Source of the DNA: Dryococelus australis
Lineage: Eukaryota > Arthropoda > Insecta > Phasmatodea > Phasmatidae
DNA length: 64,000 nucleotides
NCBI GenBank assembly: GCA_029891345.1
Contig: CM056994.1
Coordinates: 223,587,491-223,651,490, forward strand
Direction: 5' to 3'
In this document: one piece after another, positions 34,305 to 46,499 of the stretch
Position numbering within the stretch: the first letter of the stretch is position 1
How the letters are laid out: each line of letters starts with the position of its first letter
Program-made: the position numbers and the translations under genes
Notes under the pieces: model-generated
Seen by the model: the letters and a program-made list of their open reading frames with translations, nothing else
Told to the model about the DNA's origin: nothing
The model's database searches: none

Positions 34305-35150
34305 TAGTCCTGTTCGCGGTTTCTTCACACTTTTTTTAATCAAACCTGTAAAAAATCAAATCACCCTATGCATGACGTGCTTAGTTGTTCCCTTAATATG
34401 TAGTGTATCACAAGAGTTTTGTACTTCTGTTAACGTAATATCTTATTTTGTATTTAATTGATTTTTACCTATATTTTATAATATTTTACAATTACAATTG
34501 TATATAGGCTGTTCACGGTGAAATGAACACTTTTCAAAGCCCTGCTTAACATCTACTTGTATGTCCGTTGTGTATTCTTCCGCCTTATGTAAAATTAACA
34601 TTGTCATGGACCTCATCACTTTATTCATGCGTCGGTCAAGTGAAATTGGGAAAATATTACAAAAGTAAATAATTTGCAAACGTGCTCATTTTACACTTCA
34701 ATGATTAAAAAATCAGAAAGCGAAATAAGTAATTTTTTATAATAAATGGTTACCTAACACTTTTTATTTGATTTTAAGATATAGAACTACTTTCCCCTCC
34801 ATCGCTAACAACTTTACTGAGCGCATGTCACCGAGTGCGCGCTTTAAAATATATATGCAGGCAGGAGCAGTGACTATTTTCTAAGGTTGGTTTCAAAAGA
34901 GCTAACTTAGTGGTGAACAGCCTTTATCAGTAAAATTGGGGAGCAAAAAGGTGTGTTGGTAACGCCTAGTAAAAAATATTTCTTATGGAAAATATTACTA
35001 TATTTGAGTGCGCACGAATGCGGTGCGCTGTCCCTTTGGTGTAATTTTCTAGATTTGGTCAAGTTTTGTTTGCATGATGCGGAGGAATATCCTGGAAGAA
35101 GAACTTTAGCAGGGCTTCAGAAAAAGTTGGAAGTAACCGTGAATGTACTA
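34305..35150 (+). mobile_element. MITE family J, copy J3 (split by A7)
   Basis: Left end TAGTCCTGTTCGCGGTTTCT after TA (34303-34304). J sequence to about 34504, then A7, then J again (GGTAACGCCTAGTAAAAAAT, GCGGAGGAATATCCTGGAAG) to about CCGTGAATGTACTA. About 426 bp without the insert. Confidence 0.82.
34505..34924 (-). mobile_element. MITE family A, copy A7, nested in J3
   Basis: 420 bp, TA-flanked (34503-34504, 34925-34926). Ends TAGGCTGTTCACGGTGAAAT and ...GTGGTGAACAGCCTT. It interrupts J3 and is therefore younger. Confidence 0.92.
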
Positions 35151-35506
35151 CATAGCGATCTCGCTGGCTGCGCAGAACTGAACTCTTGCATCACAACATT
35201 AAACAGAATCATTGACAACACAACTACTATAAACGACATGGGTAGGATTTGAGTTCAAAACAATGTTTATGTCATAATGTGCTTTGAGATGTTTGTATAC
35301 TTCTTCTGACTAGTTTTAACTGTAATTGATTCAAGTCAAATTGGCAAAAGTATTTGATTAATATAAAAGTGTTTGTATTTTGAAAATTAATATATAAACA
35401 AACACGTTCGTCACTGTTGTTCACGTGACTTTGACAGTTGTGTTAATTTGGGGTAGGTGAATGTTGGGTAGATGCACAGAAGGCGAATAATCGTTCTACC
35501 TCATCT

Positions 35507-36036
35507 GTAAGAGCTTTCGAAAAGTGCCCCCTTAATGCAGTTATTAGTTGTCAACTCATTATAGTTTTCAAAACACAACACTCAAAAGTCATAATTTCTC
35601 GAATATTGCAGCATACTAGGCTTTACTCCTAGATATTTTTTTCCAATCAAATTTCATTTAACGCAATCTGTATGGTGTGTAGAACATACTGATTCAGTAT
35701 GAGTGCGATTTATAAACAGGTGAGCGAGTATTGGTACTCTGAATTTTGTTGAAAATAGGGACCAGACTTGTTGTAAATATATTTTTTGTTCATCCAAGTG
35801 AAACTTTTGACATTCATTTAATAAATAGTTTAAAACATAAACAGTAGAGGAAAAGTTGTTTTTGTTCCTTTCGTAGCTTGTAACACAAATGCAGTATGCC
35901 GCGCTTAGACTCTAATTCAACTTTTTGAACCTGCATATAACACTCTTGTGTCGGAATTTGAGTGTCATATTTTGAAAAATATAATGATTTGACAACAAAT
36001 GGTTGCATTAAGGGGGCATTTTTCTAAACCTCTCTC
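35507..36036. mobile_element. 530 bp inverted-repeat element (TTAAGGGGGCA ends)
   Basis: The left arm AAGTGCCCCCTTAATGCAGT (from 35521, extending outward to about 35509) pairs with the right arm, whose reverse complement is AATGCCCCCTTAATGCAACC. Pairing continues through TTGTCAACTCATTATAGTTT / TTGTCAAATCATTATATTTT over roughly 80 bp with mismatches. No coding region. Superfamily not assigned. Confidence 0.7.
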
Positions 36037-36050
36037 ATATTATACCAAAT

Positions 36051-36055
<5 letters not shown>

Positions 36056-36094
<39 letters not shown>

Positions 36095-36400
36095 GACCGA
36101 CCATAACTCACCGTCAAATGACTGCTGGGTCGGTGAGGTCCGCGTCGCTGGGACGGCCAATGGTTTATCGGCGTCGGTCCTCCTCCTCCTCCACCCCCAT
36201 TGTCGACGACGTCTCCACAGCCGGTGCTCGCTCGCAGATGATCGACAGCAATGGTGACCCCTGACATTCCTACCTCAGCGCTTATATAGTCTGGCCGCGC
36301 CCTCGATTCCTCTCTTCCGCCAGCTTTGTCGATCGGCTCTCCTCAGCCGCTCGAACCGCGACCATAACAAGCTGAACACTTCTGTGACACAACTTTGGTT
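36056..36400. other. (TA)n tract followed by GC-rich segment with TATA-like box
   Basis: 36056-36095 is (TA)n. 36110-36360 is GC-rich with a TCC repeat and GCGCTTATATAGTCTGGCCG near 36280. This segment resembles 41200-41240 (TTATAAGTCATGGCCCCGGC, CCTCGATACCC) in the order TATA-like box, GGCC-rich block, CCTCGAT. It may be LTR-type promoter sequence. Weak. Confidence 0.3.
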
Positions 36401-36450
36401 TCGTTAAGCTTTATTCTGCTGGCGTTTTGAAGCTCATTGCTAATAGTCAA

Positions 36451-36860
36451 GTGCTGTTCACGATAAAGTGAGCACTTTTGAACTCAACCTTAGAAAAATG
36501 TCACTGCCCCTATCAGAATGCATTTTAACGGGCGCCGTGAGTGACATGCTCCCAGTAAAGTTGGTAACGATGGATGGGAAGTAGTTATCTTAACGTCAAA
36601 TAAATTGTGCTAGGTAACCATTTCTGATAATTTAAATAATTTCTTTAGCTTTTTTTAAATGCACGAAGTGTAAATATGAGCAGATTGGTAAAATATTTAA
36701 TTTTCAAATAATTTCACAGTTGCACACGACCGATGCATGAATAAAGTGATGAGGCCCAAGACAATTTCAATCTTACATAAGACGGAAGAATACACAACAT
36801 GCATACAAGTTGATCTTAAGCAGGGCTTTCAGAAGTGCTCATTTTACCGTGAATAGCCTA
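36451..36860 (+). mobile_element. MITE family A, copy A8
   Basis: 410 bp. Left end GTGCTGTTCACGATAAAGTG (first bases altered), right end ...CCGTGAATAGCCTA followed by TA. Interior collinear with A2, A5 and A6. Confidence 0.9.
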
Positions 36861-36899
36861 TAGGCAAATAAAAATCTTCCCTTCCAGGTTGCACCAGCG

Positions 36900-37400
36900 T
36901 TCCATGTGTTTCGAATTTTATCCGCTTTGTGTGTAAGCAAACGGGATAATTGCAATTTCAATAAAACAAGTATAATGATGTAAAATCTTCCGATATCTAT
37001 TTTGTTAGAACCTACGCAAAGGTAAACTTGTTCGCCGCACTAGATTTATTGAAAAACCTTATTTAGCAAAACATTGGATTATACAATTGATTTGTTTAAA
37101 TGTGACAGCGCACTCGAAAAATTATCTTTGATGACAGCTTTATTTATTTCATTTTTAAATTTGTAACTATTTCTATATTAAAAAAGAGCATGTCCATGAA
37201 AGCAATTGTTTGCGCCTATAAACACTACTGGAACGAGTGCAAAATAGTTACAGAATAAATTTAACACTTGGAAGTTTTGAAGGTCCACATTTTAAACCAA
37301 ACATAAACTTTCACAAACAAACACAATTTCTCAATTTACCACCAGCTTAAGAGTGGCCTCTGTGGAACATGTAACTGTAAACATAATATTTACCCAATAA
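36900..37400 (+). repeat. Old interspersed repeat N, copy N2
   Basis: The partner of N1 (28780-29340), same orientation. Shared blocks include GGGATAATTGCAATTT, GCACTCGAAAAATTATC and TTTAAACCAAACATAAACTT. Both N copies lie just downstream of a plus-strand A copy (A5, A8). Confidence 0.6.
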
Positions 37401-37640
37401 AGATTTCCAGTACGCCTGGAACGGACACACTTATATTATTTCAAACTGCGTAAATGTTACAAAATCTACTCTGTCTACAGAACATCAAATAAATCAATTT
37501 CATCTGTTGCGAATTCAAAATTATACTTTAGATGTTACGTTAAGCCACAAAGTATTCTATTTCTTGGTTAGTTTTAAAAATGTGGTCGCTACGAAATTTG
37601 GCTGAACACTGACAGATGTTCTAGTGCTGAACACAACATT

Positions 37641-37879
37641 ATTATGTAAACGGTAAAGTGAGAGCTTTTGAGGCCCTAATTACTTTTTCCTTTCTGCCAT
37701 TTCTTACCCTTTAACCACCCATTTTAAATAAATATTGCCACGTAAGTAATAAACGCAGTGTGTGTGTATTCCACCGCACTCGGAAGGTAACAGCCAAGGC
37801 TAAAATAAAACACATTTATAGACCATTATTTCAAATGAGAGGGCTTTTTAAAAGTGCTCACTTAATCGTAAACAGCCTA
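37641..37879 (+). mobile_element. MITE family B, copy B3 (left TIR eroded)
   Basis: The left end is reduced to ATGTAAACGGTAAAGTGAGA. The right end ...TCGTAAACAGCCTA plus TA is intact. Interior (CCATTTCTTACCCTTTAACC, AGTAATAAACGCAGTGTGTG) collinear with B4-B6. Confidence 0.85.
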
Positions 37880-38275
37880 TAGGGACCGATTAAATGTTTG
37901 ATTACAATCAGTGGGTATATGTTGTAAAAACCAATAAACTTCCCCTACGTTAAAATAGTATTTTGATCACAAAAATGCTAAGTGATTTTTCATTTTTTTT
38001 TGTGTTCACTCTCAGCATTTCTGTAAGCGTGCAGTCAAGTTATATTGAAATATCTAAATTATTGCGGTGAAGTATATTTACAAGGCTCGATTACAGAAGT
38101 GTTTAATTATCCGTGAAACAGATATTGGCAGCAACAAAGAACACGATTGTTGGAACACCGTACAGTAACGTGCATCGCAGCGGCTCGTGCTCCACGGGAG
38201 CCCCAAGATTAAGGTTACGCTTGAACTGCAATACGCTAACTGCTTATGTTCTAGCAAATAGGATCAGGTTTAGTA

Positions 38276-38455
38276 ATATATATGTATATATATGTGTGTA
38301 TATGTATATGTATATATGTATATGTATATGTATATATGTATATGTATATATGTATATGTATATGTATATATGTATATGTATATATGTGTATGTATATGTA
38401 TGTATATGTATATATATATGTATGTATATGTATATATATATATGTATGTATATGT

Positions 38456-38523
<68 letters not shown>

Positions 38524-38571
38524 ATGTATATATGTGTGTATGTATACACACACACACACACACACACCTTT
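38276..38571. repeat. Compound TATATG / (TA)n / (TG)n / (CA)n microsatellite
   Basis: About 295 bp of alternating purine-pyrimidine sequence: TATATG and TATG units to 38457, (TA)n 38460-38505, (TG)n, then (CA)n to 38568. Large overlapping frames on both strands (up to 159 codons of Y, I, C, V, M, H, T) are artefacts. Confidence 0.97.
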
Positions 38572-40784
38572 CCTTTGTATCGCACGATTTGACAGGAAAA
38601 AAATTATTTGCTACTGGAATTTGTGGGGGAAAAAAAAAAAAAAAATGTTGCCTTACCAGCAAACGGCGAGTGATGTACGAACAGAAGCTGTCAGCAGTAA
38701 TGATGAAGCATTATCTAAAATTAGTACTTTTCAGTAAAGGTTTTTTTTTTTTTACAGTTGACTGACTGTTCTCAGTGAACTGGTTTGGGTCGTTAGGTCA
38801 GTTTTACATGATAACTTAATGTTTACAGTATATTCAGATATGTTTCTGCTCTTACATACCGTCGATCATTTCCTATTAACGTTAAACCAGATGTGTATAT
38901 TATGTTTTCATCAACATTGTACATCTTTGTATAATTGGAGAGACACACGTTAGATTGTATTATGTCCATAAATGAGACATTTAGTAGGCAGCATTCAACC
39001 AACATCCAGTAAATAATGTTTGATCCATCACAAACGTCTTCCTTTTGTTAGTAGGTTTTGGCGGATAGCTAGTATATTTGAGTTGTTTCACGCAGTCGAT
39101 GTAAAACACGGAATTCCATATTTTTTTAAAACTGCAATGATCATACTTCATAATTTCGTCAATATTCGGCTTCCGGCGGTGCTGTACCTACTTCTATCTA
39201 ATTTACATATTTGATTTTTCTCCGAAAAATGGTAACAGCATAGTATAAACAATAGATTCTTGAACTTTCTTGCATTTTGTCATCTTTGCCAACTTTATTA
39301 TTTATTCTGGTAACAGCCAAAAGCAAATAAATAACTATTCTCAGCTGGTGGCAGCATGCGTAGATATTTAGGACTATAGCACATTTCTGGCCAGACGTTA
39401 CAGACATCTGAAAATACACTTTTTTGAGTTATTTAACAAAACGAAGAAACTTGTACTGCTAGGCTGTGGCGAAAAAACCCGTAGATTAATAAATAAAGTT
39501 GTATATTAACGAAAGTTGTTACTGAGGTGGTTGTCTCTACCACATGATAAGTGATTTAATAACCGACTCGATATGTTTATCAAAATAATGCTAGTAAAAC
39601 TTTGTTCCATCTATTACTAACTCATACAGTCGTGATAGAAGTTGTCTTTTATTAAGAGACCGCACATATACCGTAAGTTTTGCACACGGTGGCTTTAGAG
39701 TCTCCGATATCCTTCAACTGTAGTTTTTAACACTACGCCTTGTGGTACAGGGAAGATTTCAGTTTCAACTCAATACTTTAGATAGTAATTCATATACCAC
39801 GACGTAACAGTTCATACTGACGCTGTCATACCGCTTTCGAAACGTCGCAGATAAAAATACCAACTGTAATTCAACAATAACAGAGTAATACTCGCTTGTT
39901 GCCAGTGGCGTGTGTCGGAGTGTTGCAAGGTAAGCTGATGTTTGCTCAGTGCTGTCTGTACACCAACTCGGTGCACGCAGCTGGAACCAGTAACCTGAGT
40001 GGAGCTGGGAGAAACTGAATATACTGCGGCCACTCACGAGAGAGTGGTGAGGCCCCATTACACACGTGCTGTGACGCCAAATACACTACTACTTCTAAGT
40101 GGCCGACGTGTAAATTAGCAAACGATTAGGTATAGAACTGAGGAAAACACAGCTTACCTTACAGTAGTTTACTACGCGATGCTGATTGTCTCACCCATAA
40201 CGCAGGCTGTTGATAAATATGGTACGCCATAACTTTTTTCCAGCCTAGTGAAATAACTTTCACACGGAACACCTTTAATAATATTTCACAATGATTTAAT
40301 TCGAGTCCCATCACAAATCTCTGCCACAAAAAAAAAAAAAACAAGTAGAGTGTGTGTTAGCACTCCATTGTGATAAAACCCTTATATTGACTGGCGAAAT
40401 GCACGAAATACGTGTAATACTGGGAGGAAGTTTCCGGGTAAAGAACAGCGCCACTTTTAACGCGGATCGATATCGGAGGTGTGCGTGCGCGAAAACTTAA
40501 TGCGCTACACCGTTCTTGGAAACTACACGAGAAGATACCATTTACAAAAGTGAGGCCGCGATATAACGACACGCTATCACGCTCGACTAGCGGCCTCCCA
40601 CGTCGTCTCGAACACAAGACAAGCGTTCATAACGCCGACACAAATTTAACCGAAAGATAGTTTTGTACCTCAGAACCATCCTGTAAAAAAGTCTAAATGA
40701 TTCGATTTTCGGGTCTCAGGTTTACTGAATATATCAGTCCACATATCATAGTGCTGTGGTCTGTCCTGAGGGGAGCAGGTCTTG

Positions 40785-41440
40785 CACTCTTAAGGGGAGA
40801 ATGGTAGAACAGAGGTTAGCACTCACTTGTATTAAACCCTACTTTTATTCAAACTATTATTAATACAAAACTCACCAAATGCGTTACTTATTAATGTCAA
40901 TTACGTACAATGAAGACCAAAGTGGCGGGGTCTAGAGAAGCTAGCTTAATGCTTAATTCAGTGCTCTGCTCTTGAGATGTCTAATTACGCCAGAGCCTAT
41001 CCCTGCGTCTCAGCAACCTGGAGCGCCCTAAAGGGAGTTATAATTACCCAGGACTTATACGTAGACATCAACGGGAAGACCTCTTCGACGGCGGCTGAAG
41101 ACGGCATCGAATCCCGGACCACTGGCCTGGTGGTCCTCCTGCTGGGTCTGGCTCATGCGGGCTGGATCAAGATGGCCGCGAGCCGCCACTGTTCCCAGCT
41201 GTTATAAGTCATGGCCCCGGCCTCGATACCCTTCCCCCGAGCGTTGTTTCCAAAACAGCTGGGCTGGCCTGGCCTGGCCTGGCGAGGTCGTGCAGCCCCG
41301 CGAGCTAGCCTGGTTCCTGCCAGCCCCAGCTTCTGGTGAGTACACCAATAGGGCCAAGCTATTGTGTCTTCAGTTTGATGTATAGCATCGAAAATATATA
41401 GCAGCACTATATATTCGTAAGTCTTTGCATCCCGGGTCCA
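40785..41440 (-). repeat. Possible solo LTR (weak)
   Basis: On the minus strand the order is GC-rich block, ACTTATAAC TATA-like box (about 41210), then about 350 bp later AATAAAAGTAGGG (about 40850) and GTGAGTGCTAACCTCTG. This is a plausible promoter and poly-A layout for an LTR. I found no TG..CA boundaries with a duplication, and the TATA-to-AATAAA distance is long. It could be ordinary sequence. Confidence 0.22.
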
Positions 41441-42869
41441 TTAATAGTTCATGAGCTTCAAAAAATTAAAATTACTTTATGTTGTAGGCCCAACTAAGAT
41501 AGTTCCAATATGAAGTTTGGTATAACTTTACAAAGAAGGAACAGGCACCTTTGTTGCCGATAGTGTCGTGTTGTGTGAACATGCTGTATTCAGTTGTATA
41601 TATGTTGTTTTAGTCCAATGTGAGTTGGAGAGCAAGTAAAGTGTAGGAGTTAGACGTGTGTAAAGGTAAATACAATAGTGGGCCGAGTGAATAAAGACAA
41701 GCAACATAAGTAAATACTCGCAAGTAATTGAAAACGGGTATTTATACCCCTTGGAAATTGATGTGAATAAAGAGTAGCGTTTGCTTGCTACCGTTTACTT
41801 TCTGAGCGAAGTAAATATTTTAGAGTACGTACTTATTGGATGAGTATTCGCTGCACAAGTGGCGATGCTCTGACGGTCAATACCGCTCGTGAGAAATCTA
41901 AACAGCGGTTTATTTATTTAATGGTAATTACATCAAGTGATCTGACATTCTTTATGGTTAAATCTGTCGAAGGTATCGTTGATGAATGTAACAATGTAAC
42001 TTTATATCTGGCTATGTTAAAATATGTTACTGTTGTATTGAACAAATCTGTGCTGTCGAAAATCACGTTTGCTAAAGAAAAGGCTTGCGTAAATCTGGCG
42101 AAAGGTTTTGCGAGAAATACGGGAAAAGAACAAACGGTAGCTCAATTAAAAAAAAAAAAAAACTTTTTAATAACATGGAAACTGTTATCAAGGAAAAAAT
42201 TGATATAAACACAACTGGCCACAAGCCCACCAAACTGCTGTCATGAGATAAAGACTTTCTACAAATCCTGGAATCGAATGAAAATCCTGTGTTTTGTAAA
42301 ATATCAGTGGTTTTATATGTTGGACTCGAAAACACTAGCACCCTAACAATATTTAGCAATTTTTAAATAAACTAAATGAAGGAAAAGTGTCAGAAGAGGT
42401 AACGGAAGATTGTTAACACACACTATCATGAAGGTTGCAATTAAGGTCAGATTTTTTGTCAGCTTACCTAAAATTTCACACACTAAGATTTATTCCCCAA
42501 AGCGTATTTTTTCTAACAAAGAGAGCGAAACATTTTTGGAAACAGAAAAATATATTTTGTACTTCATTTTTAAAGATGTTAAAATCAATTTCGTACAGAT
42601 GTTTAAAGGATTACTATGCATGTAAGGACACACCACTGACTAAGGTAAGACTTGTTTTAAGACTTGCTTGTCTCTTCAGTAAAACGGTGAACACGTAATG
42701 TCAAAATAATGCAATATTTACGTATCCTTGAAGATATTTGAAAGGAAATATTTCTTCAGGCTTATAATCCTTTCATGGGATATTATTTTTCTTACCACGC
42801 AGTACTCACAAACAGGTATCGTGTGAGACATTAACATTCACTCCTGTAATACAGCGAACTTCGTGACGG

Positions 42870-42935
42870 AAGTTGATAAAGCTTTACGTTCGGACTGTGT
42901 TCTAGGTTCGAACTCCGGATAATACACGGATGTGT
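42870..42935 (+). repeat. tRNA-like SINE scrap
   Basis: TTGATAAAGCTTTACGTTCG followed by a good B box, CTAGGTTCGAACTCCGG. No complete cloverleaf and no family body seen. Confidence 0.35.
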
Positions 42936-44389
42936 ATAGTATGTAAACCACATATCGATTACTGAACTAGCAGAACTCGGAAACGACAAGAACCAGCAGT
43001 TTAGAAAATAATTGTAATCCACATTTACCATAGGTTTTTTACTGTCTTGGAAGCACGTAGAGCTATTCTGCGATGCCATATAGTGTTACTAGAACTAGGT
43101 TAGTTAAAATATTTCTACTCTCTGAAACGTTGATGATCTGTTGTTTAACTAAAAATAGACGAGTAATTTAAGTTTATATATTGGGTAAAAAAACATGGTT
43201 TGCACTGCATGTTAAACTATTACAATCCCAGCAGTAAAGTACTGCATGAGCAAAATTAAAAGACTGAGAGTAAATGATAGGAATAAATTCATCAGTTTCC
43301 TTCATTCCTACAACCAAGTTGCTTAACATTCTCTCATCTCTGTGCATCTGCTGAAGGACTCTCCTAAGACTTTTAGACGCTCCAACCGTCCCGGAGTGTG
43401 CACAGTGGTCGATTCACTGTGTTCACTGTATGACCGTTGGGTATGTCAGGAGGCGAGTTTTCTCTGTACTTAGGTGTAACCTTATCAAATACTTGGGTGT
43501 AACTTTATCAACTCGGACGAGGCGAGAAAAATTTCTTATCGCATTTTAAAACTGTCTAGAAACCTAACCCCCTTTTTGTTTCCACAATTTATGTCATAAT
43601 TTATCAGTGGGAGAGGAGGGGACGGGCAGAAGTATTGCTCTTAGGAATCAGCATTGGAAACGCTTGTTTGTACAATGAATTACCGTATGTATTAGCATTC
43701 GTACATGTACTTAGAGTATCGTGTATCCAGCTCGGATGCTTGCAAAACGATTTCACAGCATTGTGTTTCTGTGTCATGTTTACAGAAACTGAGTACATCC
43801 AGTGGTAGGGTAGGGCAGTAACTCGGGAACGTTTCTGGGACAGTAGTTTCCATAACTAGTGCAGGGGGTCTAAGACTGGTCTTAGGGGGTCTTTCTGCTG
43901 TTTCAGCTGGCGCTGGTTATTATAATTGCCGGGTAACATTTCAGGAATAACTCGTACTTCTGAAGAGTCCTACTTACCGGTACCATGCTCAGCTTCCATT
44001 TGGCATTCCAAGGATGTGTTTCCTGTGGTCATGAAACTAGCTCAACAGAGTATCCAGTTGCACTCAGTATAGCGTAAAAAACATAAAGCATTTGTTTCCT
44101 TCTGAATAGGGCTTTAATGCCTATATTTGGCGATATTACCTTCATAATAATAACTTTTATTTTGTTCAGACGGACATTTCTAAAGTTGCAACATACTGCT
44201 TCATAGTGACGTCAGTGTATCTCCGTCTGTATTACGTTAATTACGTTTACATAATTGAATATGTGCGTTTGATTATTGAAATGAATTCTGAAATCTGTAC
44301 AAGACTATTTCAATGACTACCCATAGGTAAATTGTTTCTCTGTGTATATGTGAATAGTATGCATGTTATATAGTGTCAATAATGAGTTA

Positions 44390-44623
44390 TAGGCTGTTTA
44401 CGGTAAATTGGGCATTTTTGAGGCCCTAGTTAAGTTTTCCTTTGAGTCATTTTTTATCCTTTAAGTACCTTTTTAAATAAATGTTTGCATAAAGTTATAA
44501 ACGTAGTGTGTGTATTTCACCGCACTGGGAAGTTAACACCTAAGGCTAAAATGAAATATATTTATTTACTATTTTTCCAAATAAGAAGGTTTTCGAAGTG
44601 CTCACTTTACCGTAAAGAGCCTG
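44390..44623 (+). mobile_element. MITE family B, copy B4
   Basis: 234 bp, TA-flanked (44388-44389, 44624-44625). Ends TAGGCTGTTTACGGTAAATT and ...ACCGTAAAGAGCCTG. Interior collinear with the other B copies. Confidence 0.9.
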
Positions 44624-44625
44624 TA

Positions 44626-45834
44626 CTACGAAATACATGTAGGAATAACTGAACGTAAATAAACAAAGTGTTACAGCTGAGTATGTGAATATGTTAATAC
44701 GTATAGAAGCACATATTAGCAATAAGGAAATGTTCAGTACTATTCCTACAGTACGTAGGATGTGAACTGCATGTCAGTATGGACCACTAGTGGTCCCCGG
44801 CTGCATGTGCTGCTATGCGCGTGTTTGAAGGGTTGCGTGGCTGTAGGCATGCACACGGCGCTCACACTTTGTGTGCTGTTATCGCAGCAACAGTTAACCT
44901 GAGCGAGTTCGGGCAAGATCACCTTTTTTGGTTATTGGATGCGTGCCAATTGCTTATTTGCCTAGATCGGTTAATTATTGCTTACAGTTACAAAATCACA
45001 TCAATAAGGGTGGCAATCGCTAGTTTTCCAATGACAGGATTAGGTGGCAGTGAATTGTTCACTACTTGTGTGTTTATGTACTTGAACGGAATGCAGAAGG
45101 TATATGTTACATCTGAAATAGTTTTTTTTCTTTATTTTTATGTAACGTGTTCCTTAGTTTCATTTCCATAGGGGTTGTACTCCCCCTACTCCTCGATACA
45201 ATGGGGTGGTTTCTATGCTAATTTTTCTTGTTGTAGGCCTTTCTACCATGGTACACAAGCTATTCGCGGCCCATGGTATATCCTTGGAAATCATTCCTGC
45301 ACGCTGCAGGCATCTGATTGCGAATTCATTCTACAACAGCTATCCCTACTTAGATTCTAACTTTCAGGGGTTCGGATTTTGAAACTGTCGGAATGCCAAA
45401 TTGTGTATTTTTGAGACGACTGCAGAGACTGTCGGAATAAAATGAGTCGGATTTTTTTTTAAAGAATTAATAATTTGATGTAATTGCATTTATTATGAAC
45501 CAATAACGTTAAATCTGTTATGCTATGGAAAATTAGTTTTAGAATACACTTTTACTGTATATGTCGGGATAAGTAATTCAAATTTGTGTGAAAAGACACC
45601 AAACTATCTGTAGCGGTGACAAGGCTTGTGATTGATAGATAGATATTGTAAATAATTAAGTTTTTTTTTGGGCGAAACCCCACATTTACAGGACATAGAT
45701 AGTCCACTTAAACTCATTATTTACTATGCGTAGTTCACGAAATTATGCTACTAATTGCCGAAAGAAAATAACTAAAATCACGAAAGCACATGTTAAGAGT
45801 TAATGCTGCCCATATAGACCTACAGAGTTAACTG

Positions 45835-45909
<75 letters not shown>

Positions 45910-46498
45910 GCTTTCATATTTTAATTAGGTTATGTTAACTATATTTAAGAAAGAAGTCATGGGCGTTCTCTTACTGTGGGAGGTAGTAAAATGCAGATTG
46001 AATAGCTACAATATTATAATTAGTATTTTGCTGGTGTAAATATAGCACCATAAAACATGCGGTAAACCAGAACCGGCATTAAATTGGAAATATTTAATTT
46101 CTTCAGGAATATTTGCCTTGTCAAAGCAATTTTATTACGTTTTGATTCCCACAGGCATATTGATAAATTTTTTTAGTGCCGGTTATCCCAATATCTCATA
46201 ATTTACTATCGTATATGTAGGCAGCTTTACTGCCAATTGCTTTTTAAAGCTGCAGTTTTTCTTCAAAATCAATTATATTTATTTAATGTTTTGGCTGACT
46301 CGTTTTATAATTTACTTTATATTCGTAGCAATTCTATCAGTTTTCATGTACCGGCTTAACTTCGTTTAAACGATTTTTTCACAGATACAATGCAATTACA
46401 ATTTGATGCATGGTAACAGACTTAGTATTTACTTATTCAGAAAAACTCGTAAAATTAAGCTAACTTGCAATCAACTGCACTACGCAGGTAGGATTTGG
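44626..46498. other. Unassigned stretch with a (TA)n tract
   Basis: A 118-codon frame (44815-45171) shows no domain or signal I recognise. (TA)n at 45838-45905, with one TT interruption. Confidence 0.45.
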
Positions 46499-46499
46499 A

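Larger units (their letters stand above)
38572..44387. other. Long mostly unassigned stretch
   Basis: No gene found. A 122-codon frame (41840-42208) is AT-rich without domain. 40417-40640 and 40990-41340 are GC-rich. 41268-41287 contains tandem GGCCT units. A short hairpin-like CTAAGACTGGTCTTAG lies near 43871. Apart from the two weak entries below, I see no family shared with the rest of the window. Confidence 0.4.

Noticed and set aside
38276..38571. CRISPR-like regular spacing of TATATG units
   Set aside because: Simple microsatellite in eukaryotic DNA with no spacers.
38113..38765. Open frames of 104-159 codons on both strands
   Set aside because: They are translations of a TATATG/(TA)n/(TG)n microsatellite.
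41840..42208. 122-codon plus-strand open frame with lysine-rich end
   Set aside because: No domain, ends in an A run, no splice or promoter evidence; AT-rich composition like its surroundings.
44815..45171. 118-codon plus-strand open frame with hydrophobic C-terminus
   Set aside because: Hydrophobicity comes from T-rich DNA; no recognised family or start context.
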